From Usnea hakonensis (lineage: Eukaryota > Ascomycota > Lecanoromycetes > Lecanorales > Parmeliaceae), in assembly GCA_013423325.1 (NCBI GenBank), contig BLJB01000147.1, forward strand, positions 124,001 to 188,000: DNA of 64,000 bases, given 5' to 3'. The first letter of the stretch is position 1. The number at the start of each line of letters is the position of its first letter. Below are positions 57,684 to 64,000 of this stretch, in pieces. A model generated the notes under the pieces. The model had not been told where the DNA came from, did not search any database, and was given only the letters and a program-made list of their open reading frames with translations. A program made the position numbers and the translations under genes.

Positions 57684-58274
57684 ATGGGGTTTTGGGGAAG
57701 GGAGGCTGAGGTTTGGGGCAGGGTATGTGCCCCAATCTATCCTTTCCTTGCCCTTTAAAGAGAGGTTAATTAACCAGGGTTAGATACGTTAGATACCTGA
57801 GCAATGTGCTTCCTTCATTCCAGCATGCATACGACATAGACGGCGTTATTCTCTGTTTCTTTTCTTCGACGTGGTCTCTCTCACATCAGTGCGTTTTAGA
57901 GGAAGGCACCACCAACAAAGAAAAGGAAAAAAGAAAAAAAAAAGATGGAAAGAGTGGAAACTAGAAAAAAGAAACAAAAACAAAAAAAGAGTCAGTGGGA
58001 TAGAGGATCGAAGGAAGGGAGGGATGACCCGGATGATTTCAGTCTCCGATGTCAAGAGAAGAGAGGAATGTCCTTGCGTTTTTTTGTTTCATGTCCTTGC
58101 GCTTCATGCAGAGGCCAGACTCGGATGATTCGTTCTCCGATGTCACAGACCCATTCTTTGTATTTACATGCAGTCCACATGTGCGAGTGCCGCCTCCATG
58201 CCCGCTCAGCTGTCTACAATGCATGCTCAGCTGGATACAATGCACTGCAATGCAATCTCAATCCTAGATCCCAA
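57684..58274. other. Convergent intergenic region
   Basis: 3' flanks of the unknown gene (+) and mitochondrial IF-2 (-). It includes an A-rich purine tract at 57917-57990 and short direct repeats (TGCATGCTCAGCTG and similar) near 58200-58250. No gene is supported. Confidence 0.5.
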
Positions 58275-61200
58275 TCACAGCGACCTCTTCTCAAAAATCT
58301 CCTCATAGCTCTGCACCTGATCGCCCACTTGAAACTCTGTCCAATCCTCAAACCCCATACCGCATTCGTTCCCCTTTCGCGTTTCTGTTATGTCCTTTTT
58401 GATATTTTTGAGGGATGAGAGTGTGCCTGATGAACACGATCAGCAACAATAGCAGTGACAAAAGTAGTTGAGGGGTAAGCATACCAGTGTAGATCGCCTC
58501 CTTCCCCCTCAGCACCTTAACCTTGTCGTTCCTCCCAATAACACCATTTCGGACCCTGCATCCAGCAAATGGCTTCCTGATTCTCCCCTTCGTATTGATG
58601 TCGAATACTTGCGCGATTTCTGCTTCGCCCAGGACCTTTTGGGTTACAAGATCCGGTAGCTTTTCGCTCAACTTTGCTTTCACGTCATCGACGAGCCTGT
58701 AGATGATGCTTTGGTCCAGAATCTTGACGCCTTGACTTTCTGCCACGCGCTGTATACTTCCATCTACTTTAGTATTGAAAGAGATGATGTGGCCTTGAGC
58801 GACGGCAGCGTGATCAATATCGGATTCGTTGACAGGCCCGACACCAGTGCGGAGAATGTGAGGGCGGACTTCACTGTTGCCGAGAGAGGAGACGGCATTG
58901 GTGACAGCTTCGGCGGAACCTGAGACGTCGGCCTTGACTATGAAGAAAACTTGCTGGAATGATGGCGCTGGGGGGGTGCTCGGCTGTTCTGCGGAAGCAT
59001 CGGAATCGTTCTCTGCAGCTTGCTCTAATTCTTCCCGCTTTTCTTGCTCCAAGCGTCGAGCCTCGTTTACCGCGGTCATATCGGTGGCTAGTTGGGTCCG
59101 CTCGTAGGATTCAAGACGGTAGCCAACCACAGCTTTAGCTCTTTGCTCATCCGGTGCTTGGAGTACTTCATCACCCGCGACAGGTTGCTCGCGCCAGCCA
59201 TCGACCTCAACGGGTGTGCCGGGCCCAGCAGACTCAAGCATTACGCCCGCTTCGTTTCGTAAACTTCGGACTCTGGCCCAAGAGGTACCGGCGACAACGA
59301 TATCACCTGGTCTAAGGGTACCACGTTTGACAAGCACAGTAGCAATACGACCAGCTCTCTGAGTGGTAGCTTCAAGTACCCAACCTTCAGCCTGACCGTC
59401 GGTCTCAGAGCGCATGTCGAGAATGTCTGCAAGAGCAACAGCGGCATCTTCTAGCTCTTCCATACCTTGACCGGTCTTGCCGCTGACGCAGACAACTTGG
59501 GTATCTCCTCCGTAGTCTTCAATCTCAACGCTGTATCTAGCCAGATCCTGCTTGACTCGCTCTACGTTGGAGGCTTCTTTGTCGATTTTGTTGACCGCTA
59601 CGATCATTGGAACTTTGGCTGCTTGCGCGTGTCTGATGGCTTCGACGGTCTGAGGCTTTACGCTGTCGTCTGCGGCGACGACTAAAATGACTATATCTGT
59701 AACATTGGCACCTCGTTGGCGCATGCTAAGAAACGCTTCATGCCCGGGTGTATCCAAGAATGTAACGAGTCGCCCGCCAGGCATGGGCACCGAGAATGCA
59801 CCGATATGCTGGGTGATCCCACCATGCTCGGATGCTGCCACTGATGACTTTCGGAGATAATCCAGAAGTGTGGTCTTTCCATGATCCACATGTCCCATGA
59901 TAGTGACCACCGGAGGTCGAGGAGGCAAGATAGACTTGTCTTGCGCTGGGGGTCTGGGAAGTAAATCTTGGTCTTCAGTTTGTTGGACAATCGGCTCAAA
60001 ATTGAACTCAGCGGCTATAAGTCCGGCATTTTCTGCATCAAGGACATGGTCGTTATTGACTTCCTCGAAGCCAAGATCATTCATTTTGCGAATGAAGTTT
60101 TCGAGCCTAACCTTCAGAACGCTGGCAAGGTTCGAAACGCTGATGAATTCGGGCAGGTAAATGGGCGTTGGTGGAGCCATCGCCTTCTGCGTAGCCTTGG
60201 CCCTTTTCCGTTGCTCTTTGCGTTCCCTTCGTCGGGCTGCTTGGTCTTCATTTTCTTCCTCGACGTCCTCGTACCTCGAAATTACCTTTTTACTCTTTCG
60301 CATCCGATCGCGGCTACGTGTAGCACTAAACGAAGAACTCTCTTGGTAAACTGAGTGCCTTCCAACATGTTGTTCCTGCCGCTCGCGTTGCTGCGGCTCA
60401 CGTGTCTTGCGCTTTTCTCTTTCTCTTCCGAAATATTCTTCAGAGGGCTTTGTCTTGGTCGTTTCGTCAGGTTGAATGAGAGAACGCAAGGTCATCGAGT
60501 CAGTGTCCATGGCCGACGTCGTGGGAGTCCTAGGTGTTGACTCTACTTTATCAAATTGAGATTCCTCACTCTCAGAGGACCAGTGGGAACTTTTCATGGC
60601 TTTGGATTGAGCACTCTCCTCTTCGCCTCGAAGACCAACAAATTCGCCACCCTTCGTCCTCTCCATGCGCTCCATCTTTTCCTGTTCGATTGCTCTTACC
60701 TTGGCAGTTGCTTGAGTGTCTGCTGAGTGCCTTTGGGCGAGAGATTGCTCTGGCTGCGAATGCTGGGGAACATCATCGCTCCCTACGTGCCTGACGTGTT
60801 TCCAATTCCGTGCGTATTCAGTCTGCTCTTCAGGTTGCAATACTGGCTTTGTTCTTGATTGGATGATATGATGCTCATTTCTGGCATCACGGACGTGGCG
60901 AGTGCCGGGGAATGCTCTCCTACTGGTACTCTCCTGTGGATCCTCTCGTCGGATATCCAATGTCTCAGAGTGGGAGGAATGCGTAGTCTCCTCTGAACGG
61001 GCATCCTTTGTTGCTTGTACACCCGGTCTCAACCCGTGTACTGGCATAGGAGACGTATGTTGTGTGTTACTAGCCTGATTTATAGGTCGGTGAGGTTCAG
61101 GAGCACCTCTACGTTGGAGTTTCTGTCGCAAGGCTTCTTCTTCCGTTGTTAATTCGGTCGTGTCACCTTTGGCCCAACCTTGAAATCTTGGAGTTCGTGG

Positions 61201-61800
61201 TAAGTGTGATTTGTTGGGTATTGGTTGTTGCGGTGTTGGAGTGACAGTTCTAAATGCTCTTGGACCACGGGTCGTCTCTTCGATGTCGACTGTAGAAGCC
61301 GCTTGCGATGCTTCGCCAGGCGCATGAGCAGGAAGCCGCCCATTGCGCGGAGTCACGCCCGGGGGAATTTTCGTAACTTTTGTTTTCTCATTACTGCCAA
61401 ACGGAAGCCTCCTAAACAATGGCCGTTCCGGGTCTTCAGTCCGTGCTCTTGGCATGCGTTGAGTCTGTAGTTGGGGCGAATTGTGTTTCGAGATACCAGC
61501 ACCTTTTTGCTGGAAATCATCCCCACGATTGAGTGGCTCTTTTTTGGACTCATTCTGTAATGCATCTCTCAATGCCTTTTCCTCCGGCGTCAAGTCACTT
61601 GCGGGTGCCGCCCTAGTCTTTGCCCAGCCGCCATTGAATAACCGTCCTGACGGCAGGCTCCTCCAGGCCGGGGCCGACTCTTGAACACCATTTACGTCCT
61701 TCTCTGCTTCCGCAATCGCTGGCGGTCTTTGACAGGCGCGAGAAGAGCTGAGTAATCGGCGTTGAGGTCTTCTGAGAGCATAGATTGTTGCAAATTGCAT
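58275..61800 (-). CDS. Mitochondrial translation initiation factor IF-2
   Basis: Two exons: complement(58275..58426, 58485..61800), 1155 residues. The 58-nt intron (GTATGC...ATCAG, phase 1) is close to the 3' end and joins EAIYTG to TLSSLKNIKKDI. An Arg-rich presequence (RRPQRRLLSSSRACQR) starts the chain. About 540 charged, disordered residues precede the IF2_N-like segment (YLPEFISVSNLASVLKV). The G domain is complete: GHVDHGKT at 636-643, DTPGHEAF, NKID and SGKTG-type G5. Domains II-IV follow, ending in the C-terminal initiator-tRNA-binding barrel. IF-2 brings formyl-Met-tRNA to the mitochondrial ribosome. The N-terminal extension holds a duplicated GWAK...LT-EE-ALR motif (about 58-82 and 208-231). 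The ATG at 61800 is the first in frame before the presequence. Confidence 0.93.
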
Positions 61801-62392
61801 ACGTGTGAGACAGAAGATGCAGACATCTTTGGTGATTGGAGTCTGAATACTGGTCAGCGGTCAGAAAGCTTCATGCAAGGTCAGCAACTTGAGATACCTT
61901 CAAGGCTCGTCCTCTCATACTGTGGCGATCCCTGAAGACAAGAGGAGCAAGTCGAGAAAATTGTCATGGATCGGCGAATAATTTCCCCGAGACTAGCAGC
62001 TCGGAACTGTAGATGCCAAGTCCGAGGATTACGAGACGCTTCCGAGGGCTCTTTGCCTACTCACGCTACTGTAACTTACCTCTGGCGCTAGCATTATCCA
62101 AATCCCTTCACTTTACCATCAAGATTTCTTCGGCCGATGGAAATATTCTAGGTATCTCCAAGACTTCTTGAACACGAAAGACTCCTATCTTGTTTTCTGG
62201 ACACCAGAACAGTGGAAGGCGTGAAGTTTGAAATCTCGACCATTCTATTACACATTTTTGTACATGCAGCAAGCCATCCGTCTCTGAAGCGACTTTAGAT
62301 CCCGATAGCAACAGCGAAAGCTGCCGAGCTAGGTTCGAGAGAACAATCTCGACTATTCAGCTCCCGCATCTCTTTTTTTCTCATCAATCAAA
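61801..62392. promoter_or_regulatory. Divergent upstream region, mt IF-2 / DUF1772 gene
   Basis: 592 bp between divergent starts. Contains a pyrimidine tract just before 62393 (CTCCCGCATCTCTTTTTTTCTCATC). No gene is supported; the minus frame 62108-62311 is unrecognised. Confidence 0.45.
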
Positions 62393-63170
62393 ATGGAGAA
62401 GTCGCTCGTAGTCCGCTCAGCGCAAGCCCTCGGCTTGGGCGCATCGGCCATCTTGATCGGTATGGCTGTTGATCTCCCCTCTTCAAATCTTTACATCTCT
62501 TGTCTAGATCAGTTTCATAGTAATTCTCCTTTATACCCGCCAAAATGCTGACGAATTGCTAGGCGCAGGCTTTGCTATAACTGTCCGTACGTACACACCG
62601 TAGCCAGTTCCTTCCTCTTGCTAGTGTTTTTGGGGTGAAAGATAGATCTCCAGAGGAACAGTGACTTCCTGCTCCTACAATCTGTCTAGCAAATCCATTT
62701 ACTAGCCCCAATCAGCAAATGCTGACTATGAATCCTGCGTAGAAGCCATCCCCGCAATCCTACTCTCCCCTAAAGATCTCGCCCTCCGCCAATGGCGGCT
62801 CATCTACGACGCCGGCATCATCTATGGCCCACCACTTGCCCTAATCTCATGCCTGAGCCTTGGCTACGTCGCCTATGAGTCTTATAGCTCGCATTCAGCG
62901 GACTGGATCGTCTATGCTTTTTCGGCGCTGTGTACGGTGGGTATTGTCCCGTTTACGAAGATTACGATGGAAGGTATTAATGCGACGTTGATTGCGGAGG
63001 GGGGAGGGGGCGAGGGGGGTAGTGTGTTGATGGCTAAGAAGATTGAGGCGAGGGGGTTGGGGGAGAAGGAGGTTAGGGAGTTGGTAAGGAGATGGCGGTT
63101 TTGGAATTGGATGAGGATGATGATGCCGGTGGTTGGGACTGGGATGGGGTTGTGGATTGCTTTGAAATAG
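62393..63170 (+). CDS. DUF1772 (anthrone oxygenase-like) membrane protein
   Basis: Three exons: 62393..62459, 62563..62586 and 62743..63170, all in phase 1, 172 residues; exon 2 is only 24 nt. Exon 1 opens MEKSLVVRSAQALGLGASAI; the next exons read GAGFAITVQAIPAILLSPKD and LALRQWRLIYDAGIIYGPPL. Hydrophobic segments lie near 14-30, 58-75 and 88-108, with a last one at the C-terminus. The AIPAIL, L-x-QW-x-x-I/V-Y and IVPFTKI blocks are the signature of DUF1772, the family that includes anthrone oxygenases such as HypC in aflatoxin synthesis and many unlinked household copies. As no polyketide synthase is nearby, a pathway role cannot be assigned. Its 3' end is 84 bp from the convergent gene at 63255. 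Confidence 0.83.
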
Positions 63171-63254
63171 AGAATGCGCTTTTTGGTATCGCCTTCGTTG
63201 TGTAACATATCTGTCTCGAAACTCAAGAAAATTGATGATAAAGCAAGGACCATC

Positions 63255-63729
63255 CTACGGCCCCTGACGACACGATTCCCAGATCGCCTCCAATTCCTCC
63301 TCTTCCTCTTTCGTCAATCTGGTATCCAACCCATATATCTCCTCGTACGCACCACTCTCCTTCCCCTTCGCCGCCTTCACCTCCCGCTTCGCCATCTTCA
63401 ACTCTCGCTTCAACTGCTCAATCTCCGTCACCTGCGCCATCCAATCCTCCTTCAAGTCGGCCAGCTCTTTGGCCAGCGCCTCGCTCTTCTTCTCGCACAT
63501 GGTCGCCACCGTGCGTTTGGCGTACTTCGGCACTTTGAGAAGCCGGAAGATGGTGGTGTTCTCGCTCATGGTGTCTGGGGGGGTACATGTTAGTTTGTGG
63601 TGGGGATGGGAAGGGAAGGGAGGGAGGAAGGGGGAACACACGTTTGGATACCCGAGTGACGCCAGCGCCAGGGAGTGGGGCGGAGCGAAGGGCTGGGCCC
63701 CATTTGCGGACGATCATTCTGCGTGCCAT
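63255..63729 (-). CDS. Small basic/coiled-coil protein, unknown
   Basis: Two exons: complement(63255..63574, 63642..63729), 135 residues. The 67-nt intron runs from GTGTGT to CCCCAG (phase 1), joining TRVSK-H to TMSENTTIFRLL. The first 30 residues are basic without acids (MARRMIVRKWGPALRSAPLP), consistent with a mitochondrial presequence. The rest is a Lys/Glu-rich coiled coil (KSEALAKELADLKEDWMAQV then TEIEQLKRELKMAKREVKAA) with an acidic end (TKEEEEELEAIWESCRQGP). I do not recognise a family. If splicing were different, the internal Met of MSENTTIF would be the start of a 106-residue form. Confidence 0.62.
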
Positions 63730-64000
63730 CTTGGTTGAGGGGGTGGGTTGGTGATGGTATTTGATGAGGAGAGTTGATTTTGTATGTGGATGGGGTAGGT
63801 GCAACGGTGTATAATGGCTTTTGGTAAGTGAGGATTCGACCAGCGAATCTGTTGTGGAGTAGGTGGGAAGTTGGAATAATGTAGGTGTATGCGATGCTGG
63901 ATTGTATGTTTGAGCAGTGTTTGTTATATAGGAAGAAGGAAGGAAAGAAAGAAGAGAAATCAGGGAGATGTGGATATATTTATACCCATCACCTCTTGGT
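63730..64000. other. Upstream flank at window edge
   Basis: Promoter side of the small coiled-coil gene with purine-rich simple sequence at about 63931-63962. No further gene is visible before the window ends. Confidence 0.4.

Noticed and set aside
62393..63170. Aflatoxin-type HypC in a polyketide cluster
   Set aside because: The DUF1772 family is broad and no polyketide synthase or other pathway gene is in the window.
1..64000. tRNA, rRNA or CRISPR loci
   Set aside because: Scanning for TTCGAATC-type T-loops, conserved rRNA words and spaced repeats found none; the only GGTTCGAAA hits are inside coding exons.

Overview
This window is nuclear DNA of a filamentous ascomycete (Pezizomycotina); I cannot fix the class. 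The evidence is short spliceosomal introns (about 40-90 nt, GT...AG with CTGAC/CTAAC-like branch sites), an ApsB/Mto1-type microtubule-organising protein, a fungal NACHT-type NLR, GPI-anchored Ser/Thr-rich wall proteins, a class II P450, DUF3455 and TauD-like remnants, and ordinary eukaryotic housekeeping genes (VPS4, VPS41, prefoldin 6, mitochondrial IF-2). No tRNA, rRNA, CRISPR array or intact transposon was seen.

Layout. 0-11.2 kb: G-rich satellite-like start, a GNAT acetyltransferase (-), a four-TM MARVEL-like membrane protein (+), prenylcysteine-oxidase-like flavoprotein (-), a degenerate unknown gene (+), a Rossmann-fold fragment, and a 412-residue conserved protein of unknown role (-). 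11.2-24.5 kb: a gene-poor stretch of broken genes (F-box-like, DUF3455, TauD-like dioxygenase, CorA-like) around one intact GNAT gene. 24.5-47.6 kb: dense, mostly intact genes: ApsB homologue (+), P450 (-), VPS4 (-) head-to-head with prefoldin 6 (+), two divergent secreted GPI-anchored proteins (39.2 kb - and 40.0 kb +), VPS41 (-) head-to-head with an RMND1/MRX10-like DUF155 protein (+). 48.4-56.4 kb: an NLR gene (-) and 4.5 kb of apparently empty DNA. 56.4-63.7 kb: an acidic unknown protein (+), mitochondrial IF-2 (-), a DUF1772 membrane protein (+) and a small coiled-coil protein (-).

Functional themes. VPS4 (ESCRT disassembly) and VPS41 (HOPS tethering) both serve endosome-vacuole traffic. 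MRX10-like protein and IF-2 both serve mitochondrial translation. The two GPI proteins share an 0.8 kb divergent promoter region and are likely to act at the cell surface. There is no convincing biosynthetic cluster: the P450 stands alone among housekeeping genes.

The most interesting sequence-level observations are: a secreted protein with three repeated four-cysteine (Cx3C...Cx3C) modules, each introduced by similar leader-like residues; an exact 16-residue x5 repeat in its divergent neighbour; an internally duplicated motif in the long N-terminal extension of mitochondrial IF-2; a probable GC-AG intron in the P450; a CorA-like gene that seems broken by a single missing base; and two tandem duplications (63 bp and 101 bp) placed between convergent genes. 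Exon coordinates were worked out by hand from reading frames and splice consensus and have no transcript support.
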